Below, piece after piece: positions 34,550 to 42,853 of a DNA stretch of 45,224 bases. The stretch is from Acinetobacter tianfuensis (GTDB lineage Bacteria > Pseudomonadota > Gammaproteobacteria > Pseudomonadales > Moraxellaceae), in contig NZ_RAXV01000032.1 of NCBI RefSeq assembly GCF_003611465.1, forward strand, positions 1 to 45,224. The letters are read 5' to 3'. A program made the position numbers and the translations under genes. The first letter of the stretch is position 1, and each line of letters starts with the position of its first letter. The notes beneath the pieces were generated by a model that had not been told where the DNA came from, did not search any database, and saw only the letters and a program-made list of their open reading frames with translations.

Positions 34550-35206
34550 TCATTTGTTTGGCCGTATGCGCAATTTTAAGCTGCTGTTGGGAATCTCTTT
34601 TGGCAGCAGGCCTAAACGAAGCAGCGCTTCAAAAACCAGTACAGGCGCGTAAGCGTCGGCCGCAGCATAGCTGATTTGCTGATCGGTTAAATTTTTCTTT
34701 GACCAATTAGACGTGCTGATACTTTTGCTTTTAGGGAAGTTCACTTGAAACAGCAGCGCCATGGCATTTTTCAAGCCGACAGGGCTGTCGATGCCAAAAG
34801 ATCTGAAGCATTTGGACAGTTCAATAATACTGTTGAGCTCAATCCCTTTTTTGCGGAACAGATGTGCATCATTTTTTAGGCCAAATCCGACTTTAATCTG
34901 GTCACGGCTGGCAAATATAGGTTTTAAAAAGTCTAAAATTTCAGGGCTGACCTGAAATAAATACGCACGTTCAAGTGTTGCCAGTTGAATGAGATGCGGG
35001 CCTGTCGCAATTTCACCTTTGCTGAAAGTCGGCTTGGATTCAGAGTCAAAGCCAAGCACTGCGGCTTGATAGAGTTCGTCTTGTACTGCTTGGCACTGCT
35101 CAAGGCTATTAATCAGCAAAATACAGTCAAATGGCAGACTTTGAAATAGAGGCAAAAGCTGAATTTGATCTTTGCTGGGCAGAGCTGAAGCTGGGGGCAG
35201 TTGCAT
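34550..35206 (-). CDS. RNase D-like 3'-5' exonuclease domain protein (DEDDy)
   Basis: A 218-aa protein with the DEDDy fold. Motif I is LGFDSESKP (D54-x-E56), motif II the KVGFGLKNDAHLF region with its aspartate, and motif III YAAADAYAP (Y-x3-D). All four acidic residues appear present, so it should be active on RNA or DNA 3' ends. It lacks the HRDC domains of RNase D, so it is a stand-alone exonuclease domain. Its cellular role is not known. It is isolated on the minus strand between hisA and the repeat protein. Confidence 0.9.
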   Translation of the reverse strand: MQLPPASALPSKDQIQLLPLFQSLPFDCILLINSLEQCQAVQDELYQAAVLGFDSESKPTFSKGEIATGPHLIQLATLERAYLFQVSPEILDFLKPIFASRDQIKVGFGLKNDAHLFRKKGIELNSIIELSKCFRSFGIDSPVGLKNAMALLFQVNFPKSKSISTSNWSKKNLTDQQISYAAADAYAPVLVFEALLRLGLLPKEIPNSSLKLRIRPNK

Positions 35207-35322
35207 AATGCAGGCACATGAATAAGCAGAATTTTCAGCTTAATGCTTTTTAGCGGACTAAGCAAAAAGATGTTCTGATAGATGATGATCGCCTTTTCTA
35301 TTTTGTTTCTGCCAAAAAGCAA

Positions 35323-35346
35323 AAACCTGCAGAGATCTGCAGGTTT
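35323..35346 (-). terminator. Terminator after the repeat protein
   Basis: A perfect 10-bp stem, AAACCTGCAG (35323-35332) and CTGCAGGTTT (35337-35346), followed on the minus strand by T-rich sequence. Confidence 0.88.
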
Positions 35347-35370
35347 CTACTTGGGAGAGAAAAGGCCGCG

Positions 35371-36369
35371 TTATACGAAAGATGGCAGCTGGAACTGATC
35401 TAGGATAGACGGAGCATTTGCCAAAACAGTACCTGCATCATATAAGCCTGCAGTTACACCGCCTGCCAATGCGCCTACAGCATCTACGGCAGCATTCACC
35501 GCTGGAATCGGATTGGTCAGATCTGTAATTGGCGCAATGTCGTCCAGCAAGCTGTCGACAGTTGTTGATACATCCTGAACAACACCGCCAACGGCAGCAA
35601 TTGGATTGGTGAGGAGGCCGCCAACCAGATCAAGGGCATTGATGCTGCCGACATATTGGCCTGTTTCACCGACAAAGCCAGCCACGTTATCCAGTGTAGA
35701 ACCGACTGCACCTGCAACATCGCCTAATACTGGAATTTGCGCAGCAAAGTCTGTTAAAGGCGCGAAGTCTTCAGCCAGATTATGCGCAGAGCCTGAAAGA
35801 TCCTGCAATGTGCCGCCAAGTGTGCCGAATGGATCAGATACGGCATTGTTCAAGAGGTCAGTCGGTTCGACTGCGGCAACATAGTCACCCGTTTCGCCGA
35901 CAAAGCCTAAAACATTGTCTACTGTGCTGCCTAAGGCTGCTGCAGCATCACCCAGAACAGGCACATGGCCTAAAACATCAACAAGCGGGTCTGCGAGGCC
36001 GACGACATATTCAGCCAAATCTGCGACTTCGCTGACGGCTGTTCCGGCAATGGTTGTGACACCGCTCAACAGTTCGCTTACGCCGCTTTCGATATCCCCC
36101 GTCTGCAAGGCATGCGCCGTGTCATGCAATTCGCTGCTGACGGTATCCAGCACCTTATGTGTGGTATCTAAAACTTTATCAATGGTGCCGCCAAGTAATG
36201 GCAGCTTGGTCAGTGTAGAGGTAATAGGAGATGCGACTGCACTGATAATATCAACGACAGTATCGACGGTATGCACAATGGCATCCAAAATACTGCCGAC
36301 AGCTTTGGTTAGGCCTTGAATTGCCAATGTAAATATGCCGCTGATTTTTCCCGTAAATAATTTAAACAT
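35371..36369 (-). CDS. Ala/Gly/Val-rich repeat protein, probably surface or secreted
   Basis: A 332-aa protein of hydrophobic small residues with few charges. A short amphipathic N-terminus (MFKLFTGKISGIFTLAI) is not a clear signal peptide. Two 76-residue repeats start at about 136 and 212, each opening PVLGD..(A)..GST(V/L)DNV..FVGETG.YV; degenerate units extend to both sides (about 40-130 and 288-310). The pattern resembles the Asp/Gly/Val-rich units of large biofilm adhesins or a membrane-binding helical repeat. Expression is likely from a long AT-rich upstream region (36,370-36,932). Function unknown. Confidence 0.8.
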   Translation of the reverse strand: MFKLFTGKISGIFTLAIQGLTKAVGSILDAIVHTVDTVVDIISAVASPITSTLTKLPLLGGTIDKVLDTTHKVLDTVSSELHDTAHALQTGDIESGVSELLSGVTTIAGTAVSEVADLAEYVVGLADPLVDVLGHVPVLGDAAAALGSTVDNVLGFVGETGDYVAAVEPTDLLNNAVSDPFGTLGGTLQDLSGSAHNLAEDFAPLTDFAAQIPVLGDVAGAVGSTLDNVAGFVGETGQYVGSINALDLVGGLLTNPIAAVGGVVQDVSTTVDSLLDDIAPITDLTNPIPAVNAAVDAVGALAGGVTAGLYDAGTVLANAPSILDQFQLPSFV

Positions 36370-36932
36370 TTCATTATTCTCCGATTTTCAAATTTTTTTG
36401 TATTCGAAATTCTTATCTTCGAAAGCTGCTTTGTGGAGTCTTGCTGGTTTATTTTTAGCAGACAAACAAAGTGCGAACAAACTATAAAAAACATACATAA
36501 TGGTGATATTTGTCACATTTATTGGTTTTTGTGTTAAAAAACAACTAACTAAGGCGGTTAAAGAAAATTGTGAGAAAATGTAATTATTTTTAATATAAAA
36601 CAGTAATTTAAATGTGGTGTTGATGTATTTTTCACTTGTTTTTATTGATCAGCAAGCTTATTTCCTGCTTTATTTTTTGTAATCTTTGTTTTTTACCGGT
36701 TTAAAGACGTTCAATGTGCTTGGCCTGAAATGCATGGTTTTGGCGGTTTTAAGGGATTTAACGGCGTTAAAAGAGAGCGGGTTCTGCGTAAAATTCAAAT
36801 TTTTCACACTCAAAATGAACGGTGAAAAGTGTCTGAATGATTGGTTTGATGGAGTTTTATTTGGATGAGCTATCCGTTATAAATCATATGAAGTGAGAAA
36901 TAAACGGCAAGCTGTTTGATCAAGTATAAAAA
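36370..36932. other. AT-rich intergenic region upstream of the repeat protein
   Basis: About 560 bp. It contains the promoter of the repeat protein, very T-rich stretches, and no convincing gene; a 60-codon open frame at 36686-36868 lacks a ribosome site and family resemblance. Confidence 0.5.
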
Positions 36933-36953
36933 AAACCTGCTTAAAGCAGGTTT
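36933..36953 (-). terminator. Terminator after DUF805
   Basis: A perfect 9-bp stem, AAACCTGCT (36933-36941) and AGCAGGTTT (36945-36953), followed on the minus strand by eight T. Confidence 0.9.
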
Positions 36954-36972
36954 AATTGCAGGTCTTTTTTTA

Positions 36973-37482
36973 TTATTGCTGCTGCATTTCTATTTGAGCC
37001 TGTTTGGCGCGCTGCACATAGTCTTGATAAGCTGGAACAGAAATACCCGCGAGAATGCCCAGCGGAATAATCAGAATGTAAATCCAGCCCAATATTTTTT
37101 CCCATGTTTGGGTTGGTCTAGGCCAGCCATATTGGTTTTCATGCGCATCACCCTTCGCAAAAATTAAATATAAAGCCAAGCATATATTTGCAATAGGGAC
37201 AAGGAGCAGTAATGATAGCCAGCCAGTATGATTGCGGTCATGCAGGCGGCGTATTGTAAAGATAAAAGTCAAATACAGCATCGCAAAATAAATGATGCCA
37301 ATTGTCAGCAGCATAGAAAGCGGCATACCTTGGTCTATATCTGGTTTAAATCCCGGCAATAAAATTGCGCAGAGTATGCCTATGATCATGACCGTAATCA
37401 GCAGCAGGCTATTCCAGCCTAGATAAGACATACGTCCAAAGCGTCCGGCCGCGCTGAGAGAGGAGTCATTGACATTATTCAT
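36973..37482 (-). CDS. DUF805 family membrane protein
   Basis: A 169-aa protein: GRFGRMSYLGWN is the standard N-terminal opening of DUF805, followed by about four membrane helices (24-44, 53-74, 87-108, 129-148) and the RRLHDRNHTGWLSLLLLVP motif (R-R-x-H-D-x-g-x-s-g-w). The C-terminus is a Gln-rich cytosolic tail (YVQRAKQAQIEMQQQ). Function unknown. It sits alone between hisH and the repeat protein on the minus strand and carries its own terminator. Confidence 0.93.
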   Translation of the reverse strand: MNNVNDSSLSAAGRFGRMSYLGWNSLLLITVMIIGILCAILLPGFKPDIDQGMPLSMLLTIGIIYFAMLYLTFIFTIRRLHDRNHTGWLSLLLLVPIANICLALYLIFAKGDAHENQYGWPRPTQTWEKILGWIYILIIPLGILAGISVPAYQDYVQRAKQAQIEMQQQ

Positions 37483-37598
37483 GGTGTATTCCTTTGGCTA
37501 TTATGTTTATAGATATAAAAAGAATGATTAATTTTTATGCATGAATCATAAATGTTTTTTTTAGCAGGTGAAAGCGTTCAAAGCTTATCTAAGAATAA

Positions 37599-37626
37599 AA
37601 AAAGCCCGCATTATTGCGGGCTTTTT
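37599..37626 (-). terminator. Terminator after hisBH
   Basis: A perfect 12-bp stem, AAAAAGCCCGCA (37599-37610) and TGCGGGCTTTTT (37615-37626), 17 bp past the hisH stop codon, with T residues on the minus strand. Confidence 0.9.
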
Positions 37627-37642
37627 ATCGGGCGCAGACTAA

Positions 37643-38260
37643 TTAAATCTTCCATTCCACAAAATTTTTCAGCAGCTGTAAGCCGGCTGTGTGGCTTTTT
37701 TCAGGGTGGAACTGTGTTGCAAACAAGTTTTCTTGATGAATTACAGTACAGAAATCCAAACCATAGTCACAAGTGGCAGCCACAAGGCTTTGATCTTTTG
37801 GCTCTACATAAAAGCTGTGCACGAAATAGAAACGCGCATCCTGTTCAATGTCTTTCCACATCGGGTGGCTTGGGTCAGCCTGATGCACTTGGTTCCAGCC
37901 CATATGCGGCACTTTAAGGCCTTCAATTTCAGGAAAGCGTTTTACAGTACCTTCAAAAATACCCAATGCATCTGCACCGCCATTTTCTTCAGAATGCTGC
38001 ATCAAAGCCTGCATGCCGACACAAATGGCTAAAACAGGCTTATTGAATACGGCATTTTTTACGACTTCATCAATACCTGCTTCATGCATGCCTTGCATAC
38101 AGTCACGCATAGCGCCTACGCCTGGAAAAACAATTTTGTCTGCTTGCGCAATCAGCTTCGGATCATTGGTTACATCTACAGCTGCGCCGACATGTTCAAG
38201 CGCTTTGGCCGCTGAGTGAAGGTTTCCCATGCCATAATCAAGAAGGGCAATACGGGTCAT
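37643..38260 (-). CDS. hisH: Imidazole glycerol phosphate synthase glutaminase subunit HisH
   Basis: A 205-aa class I glutamine amidotransferase that feeds ammonia to HisF. The triad is C80 ([10 protein letters not shown]), H185 and E187 ([10 protein letters not shown]). The oxyanion strand PGVGAM is intact. Its start codon overlaps the stop of hisB by one base (TAATG), so translation is coupled. Its partner hisF lies about 9 kb away in the window. Confidence 0.97.
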   Translation of the reverse strand: MTRIALLDYGMGNLHSAAKALEHVGAAVDVTNDPKLIAQADKIVFPGVGAMRDCMQGMHEAGIDEVVKNAVFNKPVLAICVGMQALMQHSEENGGADALGIFEGTVKRFPEIEGLKVPHMGWNQVHQADPSHPMWKDIEQDARFYFVHSFYVEPKDQSLVAATCDYGLDFCTVIHQENLFATQFHPEKSHTAGLQLLKNFVEWKI

Positions 38261-38853
38261 TACAGTGTCCCTTTGGTTGAAGCCACTTTACCTTCTGCAC
38301 GCGGGTCCACTTCACAAGCCATGCGAAGGGCGCGGGCAAATGCTTTAAATACACTCTCAATTTGGTGATGGCTGTTTTTGCCTTTCAAATTGTCAATGTG
38401 TAAAGTCATCAGTGCGTGATTCACAAAACCTTGGAAAAACTCTGAAAATAAATCGACATCAAATGTACCGATACGGGCGCGGGTAAATGGAATATCCATC
38501 CAAAGGCCCGGACGGCCAGATAAATCGACAACTACGCGGCTGAGCGATTCATCTAGCGGCGCATAGAAATGGCCGTAGCGTTTTAAGCCTTTTTTGTCGC
38601 CTAGCGCTTGCGCAAAAGCTTGACCTAAAGTAATGCCGCAGTCTTCTACAGTATGATGATCGTCGATTTCTAAGTCGCCGTCACAATGAATATCAATATC
38701 AAATAAGCCATGCCGCTTGATTTGATCAATCATATGATCTAAAAATGGAACACCAGTGTTTAAAGTGCCTTGACCTGAACCATCCAGATTCACACGAACT
38801 CGAATTTTGGTTTCATTGGTGTTTCTTACCACTTCACTGATACGATCGGTCAT
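38260..38853 (-). CDS. hisB: Imidazoleglycerol-phosphate dehydratase HisB
   Basis: A 197-aa monofunctional IGP dehydratase (no histidinol-phosphatase domain). Mn-binding motifs [11 protein letters not shown] and [11 protein letters not shown] are present. The ATG at 38853 has GAGGAA upstream and is preferred over a further 5' in-frame codon at 38877. It is the first gene of the hisBH operon and is divergent from the GNAT gene across about 100 bp. Confidence 0.97.
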   Translation of the reverse strand: MTDRISEVVRNTNETKIRVRVNLDGSGQGTLNTGVPFLDHMIDQIKRHGLFDIDIHCDGDLEIDDHHTVEDCGITLGQAFAQALGDKKGLKRYGHFYAPLDESLSRVVVDLSGRPGLWMDIPFTRARIGTFDVDLFSEFFQGFVNHALMTLHIDNLKGKNSHHQIESVFKAFARALRMACEVDPRAEGKVASTKGTL

Positions 38854-38951
38854 AGACACGTTCCTCAAATACGTCAAAATGATTGATGTAAAAATGTTTT
38901 TCGCTGTGACGAAAAGTCACCGCATATTAGATTGCTCAGGAGGGTTTATCA

Positions 38952-39329
38952 ATGCCTATTACCGTACACGCTTATACTTCTTTAGAAAATGATGAAGTGC
39001 GCAGCCAGCTTGAGCGACTGTATGACACGAGCCCAGAGTTTAGCGATGGAGCAGATGCCATTGAACAACTAGAGCAAAGCTTAACGCAGTATACCCTAAT
39101 TTATACTGCAGAATTTAACACCAAAGTGATTGGCGCGATTTGGTGTACGGGACAAGGGGAAAGCAAGACTTTAGAAAATATCGTTGTGCATCCGGCAAAC
39201 CGCGGGCGCGGCGTTGCAGAAAGGCTGGTCAGTGAAGCTTGCCGTTTTGAAGAAGAAAAAGGCGTAAAAGTTTTTGAACCGGGCTGCGGCGCGATTCACC
39301 GCTGTTTGGCGCATTTAGATAAAATTTAA
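38952..39329 (+). CDS. GNAT-family acetyltransferase (PanZ/YjcF-like short form)
   Basis: A 125-aa acetyltransferase domain. The acetyl-CoA pyrophosphate loop is NRGRGVAERL (N/R-x-G-x-G/V), following the IVVHP beta-4 strand. Length is short for the family, but the core strands are present. The C-terminus is unusual (EPGCGAIHRCLAHLDKI), with two cysteines and two histidines. CAGGAGG precedes the ATG. Substrate unknown. It is monocistronic with its own terminator. Confidence 0.88.
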   Translation: MPITVHAYTSLENDEVRSQLERLYDTSPEFSDGADAIEQLEQSLTQYTLIYTAEFNTKVIGAIWCTGQGESKTLENIVVHPANRGRGVAERLVSEACRFEEEKGVKVFEPGCGAIHRCLAHLDKI

Positions 39330-39344
39330 AGCCTGACACAGAAT

Positions 39345-39371
39345 AAAAGCAGCTTTCAGGCTGCTTTTTTT
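39345..39371 (+). terminator. Terminator after the GNAT gene
   Basis: AAAAGCAGC (39345-39353) pairs with GCTGCTTTT (39360-39368), loop of 6 nt, T-run. Confidence 0.88.
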
Positions 39372-39519
39372 ATGCTGAATGCTGGTTATATGCGCCATAA
39401 TGAGCAGCTGTTGAAAATGTCAAAATGGGCTGCATACTGTGTTTTAAACAAAAAACGATCAAACAATGCTTAATTTTGCTTTAAAAGTAAACAATTGGTG
39501 AAAAAGGCGCTGACGGCGC

Positions 39520-39548
39520 TTGACGGCATGCAGCTTAAATTGTTTAAT
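39520..39548 (+). promoter_or_regulatory. Promoter of the first tRNA-Phe
   Basis: TTGACG (39520-39525), 17-bp spacer, TTTAAT (39543-39548), ending 10 bp before the tRNA. Confidence 0.7.
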
Positions 39549-39558
39549 ACGCGGCATC

Positions 39559-39634
39559 GGCGTGATAGCTCAGTAGGTAGAGCAACGGATTGAAAATCCG
39601 TGTGTCCCCAGTTCGATCCTGGGTCTCGCCACCA
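39559..39634 (+). tRNA. tRNA-Phe (anticodon GAA), first copy
   Basis: A 76-nt cloverleaf with anticodon loop TTGAAAA in stem ACGGA/TCCGT, T-loop TTCGATC and an encoded CCA end. The acceptor GGCGTGA / TCTCGCC has a U-U mismatch at pair 5-68. Identical to the copy at 39769. Confidence 0.96.
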
Positions 39635-39658
39635 TATTCAAAACTTATTTAAAGTTTC

Positions 39659-39688
39659 AATCCTTGATCCCATCAAGGATTTTTTTTG
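39659..39688 (+). terminator. Terminator after the first tRNA-Phe
   Basis: A perfect 10-bp stem, AATCCTTGAT (39659-39668) and ATCAAGGATT (39672-39681), loop CCC, T-run. Confidence 0.92.
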
Positions 39689-39702
39689 CCTAAAAAATAT
39701 TC

Positions 39703-39735
39703 AGTCAATAAAAATTATTATAATTTTTATTGACT
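39703..39735. repeat. 33-bp palindrome between the tRNA-Phe genes
   Basis: AGTCAATAAAAATTA (39703-39717) and TAATTTTTATTGACT (39721-39735) form a perfect 15-bp inverted repeat with a 3-nt centre. Its right end is the -35 hexamer of the second tRNA-Phe promoter. Confidence 0.85.
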
Positions 39736-39758
39736 AATGTTCTGAGATACGGCTTAAT
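39730..39758 (+). promoter_or_regulatory. Promoter of the second tRNA-Phe
   Basis: TTGACT (39730-39735), 17-bp spacer, CTTAAT (39753-39758). Same geometry as the promoter of the first copy. Confidence 0.7.
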
Positions 39759-39768
39759 ACACCGCATC

Positions 39769-39844
39769 GGCGTGATAGCTCAGTAGGTAGAGCAACGGAT
39801 TGAAAATCCGTGTGTCCCCAGTTCGATCCTGGGTCTCGCCACCA
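39769..39844 (+). tRNA. tRNA-Phe (anticodon GAA), second copy
   Basis: Identical in sequence to the tRNA at 39559, including the acceptor U-U mismatch and encoded CCA. The identity extends to a 90-bp unit (39554-39643 and 39764-39853), indicating a recent or concerted duplication. Confidence 0.96.
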
Positions 39845-39850
39845 TATTCA

Positions 39851-39885
39851 AAAAAGTCTCAAACAATGTTTGGGACTTTTTTTTT
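39851..39885 (+). terminator. Terminator after the second tRNA-Phe
   Basis: AAAAAGTCTCAAAC (39851-39864) pairs with GTTTGGGACTTTTT (39868-39881) with one G-U pair, 3-nt loop and T-run. Confidence 0.9.
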
Positions 39886-40039
39886 GTCTGAATTTTTATA
39901 TTGCCGGCAGTTTAATGCCTCATACTGCATATTCAGCGGGATATTGGGGGGCGCTGTCTCAGACTTTTAGCCTATTCTGAAATCAGGGGTAACGCTTTAA
40001 GCTGTCCTGAAGTGAATAACATACAGAATAGGAAGCAAA

Positions 40040-40768
40040 ATGAAGGACTTATTTTCAGATAACAGTGCGCTGTACCAGCAGGCGCGTCCGAGCTATTCTG
40101 CCGAAATTATTGAACAGATTTTAAACTATGTGCCTGAAAAGGGATTAGCATGGGATTGCGGCGCGGGGTCTGGGCAGTTCACCAGCTGGCTGGCGCCTGA
40201 TTTCCAGCAGGTGCTGGCGACTGATCTGAGCGCTGCGCAGCTGGCGCAAGCGCCGCAAGTGAGCAATGTCCGTTATCTGCAGGCTGCTGCAGAAGAGTCT
40301 GGTCTGCCCGATTGCAGCGCCGATTTGGTCACCGTTGCACAAGCGATACATTGGTTTGATTTTGATACTTTTTACGCTGAAGTGAAGCGTGTACTGAAGC
40401 CGCAGGGCTGTTTGGCCGTTATTGGCTATGGTTTGATTGAAGCTGAAGATCCGCAGCTGCAGCAGCTGATTCAGCATTTATATAAAAATACTTTAAACGG
40501 CTATTGGGATGCTGAACGCCGCTATATTGATGAATGCTATCAAAGCATTCCTTTTCCTTTTGAGGAGCTGTCTGTTTCGGATGTGCAGCTGAATTATTGC
40601 TGGTCAGGCCGTCAGCTGCTGGACTATTTCCAAACTTGGTCGGGATTAAAGCATTATATACATCTGACAGGCGGTAATCCGCTGGCAGATTTGTCTGCAT
40701 TTTTTCAGCGCATGCCTGAACAGCAATATCAGGTGCAATTTCCTGTGCTGCTGCGGATTGGGAGATAA
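40040..40768 (+). CDS. Class I SAM-dependent methyltransferase (UbiE/COQ5-like)
   Basis: A 242-aa methyltransferase. Motif I is AWDCGAGSGQFTSWLA (about 38-53), motif II LATDLSAAQL, and VTVAQAIHWFDFDTFYAEVKR is the post-motif segment typical of the methyltransferase-11/yeast Crg1 group, where W-F-D follows the active site. Substrate unknown. AGGAAG precedes the ATG. It stands alone. Confidence 0.92.
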   Translation: MKDLFSDNSALYQQARPSYSAEIIEQILNYVPEKGLAWDCGAGSGQFTSWLAPDFQQVLATDLSAAQLAQAPQVSNVRYLQAAAEESGLPDCSADLVTVAQAIHWFDFDTFYAEVKRVLKPQGCLAVIGYGLIEAEDPQLQQLIQHLYKNTLNGYWDAERRYIDECYQSIPFPFEELSVSDVQLNYCWSGRQLLDYFQTWSGLKHYIHLTGGNPLADLSAFFQRMPEQQYQVQFPVLLRIGR

Positions 40769-40957
40769 GTTGCACTGCTGATCATTGAATTTATTAGATC
40801 TGCTTTGGCCGCAGCGGTTTTAAATTCAAAAGCGCTGTGTATTTTGGACTTAGCCGCCGTTTATCTGAGTGCGGCAGAATTTTAGATGATTTATTGTACA
40901 ATTTTAAGATGGTTTGAAGAAATGCAATCTTCGAATTTAAAATTTGAGAATTATCTT

Positions 40958-41461
40958 ATGAATCTTCCAAAACAATTTTCTGCTGTTCTTTGTGTATGGA
41001 TTGGCTTGTCTGCTGCACAGCTGCAGGCTGCCGAGCAAAAAGCGCCTGCTGAGCAGGCGGCTGAACCTGTGCGTCTGCCTGTATTAACCGTTATGGCTGA
41101 CCGTGAGCTGCGTAATGAAACTGTGATTGAGCCCGTTCTGGAACGGCCTGAAAAACGTAAGGCGCTGCAGCATCAGGTGATGCGGCTGGAGCGTGATGCA
41201 GCCAATCATGCGCCGAATGAACATTTGATTGCAAATGTAGATTTTATTCCTGCAGATCCTGTACCGGATATGAATAGTATTGATCCTATTTTACAGCAGC
41301 ATGTCTTAAATATTGCCGCAGGCTTGCAGTCATCAGATCCGCGCAATGGCATTTACACCTTGCTGCAGCCATTCGGCTTAGACCGTAATGCGCTGAATGT
41401 GCAAATGAGCCGTGAGCAAATTAATTTAGGTGTTTTAGAGCGTAATGCGCCAAAACCTTAA
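40958..41461 (+). CDS. Periplasmic protein of unknown function
   Basis: A 167-aa exported protein. The ATG at 40958 is chosen over 40886 because it begins a signal peptide (MNLPKQFSAVLCVWIGLSAA, cleavage after LQA). The mature part starts with an Ala/Pro-rich stretch and then VLTVMADRELRNETVIEPVL, which recalls the N-terminal VTATR-like segment of plug domains but is too short to be a receptor. The rest is Arg/Asn-rich. Terminator at 41492. Function not recognised. Confidence 0.8.
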   Translation: MNLPKQFSAVLCVWIGLSAAQLQAAEQKAPAEQAAEPVRLPVLTVMADRELRNETVIEPVLERPEKRKALQHQVMRLERDAANHAPNEHLIANVDFIPADPVPDMNSIDPILQQHVLNIAAGLQSSDPRNGIYTLLQPFGLDRNALNVQMSREQINLGVLERNAPKP

Positions 41462-41491
41462 ATATTTCAATCTATATTTTATTTTGAATTC

Positions 41492-41519
41492 AAAAATCAT
41501 GGCATAAGCCATGATTTTT
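41492..41519 (+). terminator. Terminator after the periplasmic protein
   Basis: A perfect 12-bp stem, AAAAATCATGGC (41492-41503) and GCCATGATTTTT (41508-41519), loop ATAA. Confidence 0.9.
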
Positions 41520-41680
41520 GTTTTGCGTATTTAAATTTAAATAAAATGAGCGGTTTCGAAGCGCTTATCCACAGATGCTTTTTTAAATTCATTGCAGCGC
41601 GTGTGTCTTTTTGTGCGATTTGTACGTACTTTTTAAATTTAAAGTTATGATTATTTTAATTCAGCCGTTGGAGTTTTGGC

Positions 41681-42430
41681 ATGCCGCGTATTTTTGTCAT
41701 TTTGACTGCAGCGACTGTATTGGTCTTTGGCGGTCTGTTTTATCAGTATAAACAGCAGCAGCAGGAAGCTGCACAGCTGCAGGTTTATAAAAGTGTGCTT
41801 TTAGACAAAACCCAGCAAATTTTTGAGCAGGCCAAAGACAGTACTCAGCCAATAAGGGTGGATGTGAATGATGCGCGTCTCAAGGGCGATTATCAGATCA
41901 TGGCTTCATTTGTTTTGCAGCAGATGATTCTGAGTGCCGAATCACGCAATGCTTATATACGTGAGCTGAAAGCGCTGGACTGGGAGCATTTTTTAGATAT
42001 AGACCGTTTGGCTGCAGATAAGAAAAAAAATTATGCGCAGACTGAGGCTATGCTGCAAGGTGTTCATGCTGTGGTAGATATGTATGGGCAGAAAATGCAG
42101 GACTTGGAGCAGAATGGTTTAGCGCAGGCGAAAAATTTACCGATCAGCGCGCAATACCGTAATCAGCTGGCGCAGAGTTTACGTGAAAGCCGAAAGGATG
42201 AAGATACATATGCCTTATTTGAGCTGGAGAAGCAAAGTTTAGCGAAGGCGGATGCCATATTTGCGGTGCTGAAAAATAATAAGTGGGAAAAGCGTAATAG
42301 GCTGTTTATGTTTTACGAAGATAAGCCGCTCAAAGAATTTAATGCGCTGTATAAAGAGATAGTGGAGCTGAACAGGCAAATGCGCAGAGTAAGTTTGCAA
42401 AACCGTGCGGAATTGAATCAGAAGCTGTAA
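41681..42430 (+). CDS. Membrane-anchored coiled-coil protein of unknown function
   Basis: A 249-aa protein with one N-terminal membrane helix (MPRIFVILTAATVLVFGGLF) or uncleaved signal, followed by an almost wholly helical, charged periplasmic part (25-249) with coiled-coil character (KQQQQEAAQLQ, EKQSLAKADAIF, KEIVELNRQMRR). GGAG precedes the ATG. No family is recognised; the 90-aa gene that follows may be in the same transcript. Confidence 0.8.
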   Translation: MPRIFVILTAATVLVFGGLFYQYKQQQQEAAQLQVYKSVLLDKTQQIFEQAKDSTQPIRVDVNDARLKGDYQIMASFVLQQMILSAESRNAYIRELKALDWEHFLDIDRLAADKKKNYAQTEAMLQGVHAVVDMYGQKMQDLEQNGLAQAKNLPISAQYRNQLAQSLRESRKDEDTYALFELEKQSLAKADAIFAVLKNNKWEKRNRLFMFYEDKPLKEFNALYKEIVELNRQMRRVSLQNRAELNQKL

Positions 42431-42524
42431 CGATATAAACAGAAGGCTGTCATGTGTTTTAAAACTTCGGGCATTAGATTGAAATGGTAGAAAAATCATT
42501 CACTCTTTAGCCGCAGGTGGAGTT

Positions 42525-42797
42525 ATGGAAACTGTGTGTGTAATCGATGATATTCGTTTGGCTTATGCAGATTTTATGGCAAATAATCATTATCCAAAGC
42601 TGGAAAGTTTGAACAATTGGGGTAAAAACCGTTTCTTTTTCAGCAGCTATTTCAAGCTGATTGAAGACTGGCACCACACCGAACAAATCGTGATTCAGTT
42701 TAACCGGCAGTATTTCAGTCTAGATACGGGCAGCGCGCCTGATTTTATGGACAAAGAAAAGTATATGGCTTGGTTAATGGGCGAACTCTTAACTTAA
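42525..42797 (+). CDS. Small hypothetical protein
   Basis: A 90-aa soluble protein, mixed alpha/beta, with NWGKNRFFFSSYFKLIEDWH and an acidic C-terminal half. GGTGGAG precedes the ATG. No motif is recognised. It is convergent with the lipoprotein at 42854 and 94 bp after the coiled-coil gene. Confidence 0.75.
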   Translation: METVCVIDDIRLAYADFMANNHYPKLESLNNWGKNRFFFSSYFKLIEDWHHTEQIVIQFNRQYFSLDTGSAPDFMDKEKYMAWLMGELLT

Positions 42798-42816
42798 GCC
42801 CTTCACAAAAAAAGCA

Positions 42817-42842
42817 CAGCGCCTGATTCGTTCTAGGCGCTG
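42817..42842 (-). terminator. Terminator of the lipoprotein gene
   Basis: A perfect 8-bp stem, CAGCGCCT (42817-42824) and AGGCGCTG (42835-42842), followed on the minus strand by TGCTTTTTTT. Confidence 0.85.
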
Positions 42843-42853
42843 GGTGTATTCGA

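Noticed and set aside
36686..36868. 60-aa ORF in the AT-rich gap
   Set aside because: No ribosome site, no family resemblance; Phe/Leu/Lys-rich as expected from base composition.
39554..39853. Repeated tRNA-Phe as att sites of an integrated element
   Set aside because: The repeats enclose only 120 bp with a terminator, palindrome and promoter; no integrase or cargo. A tandem tRNA duplication explains it.
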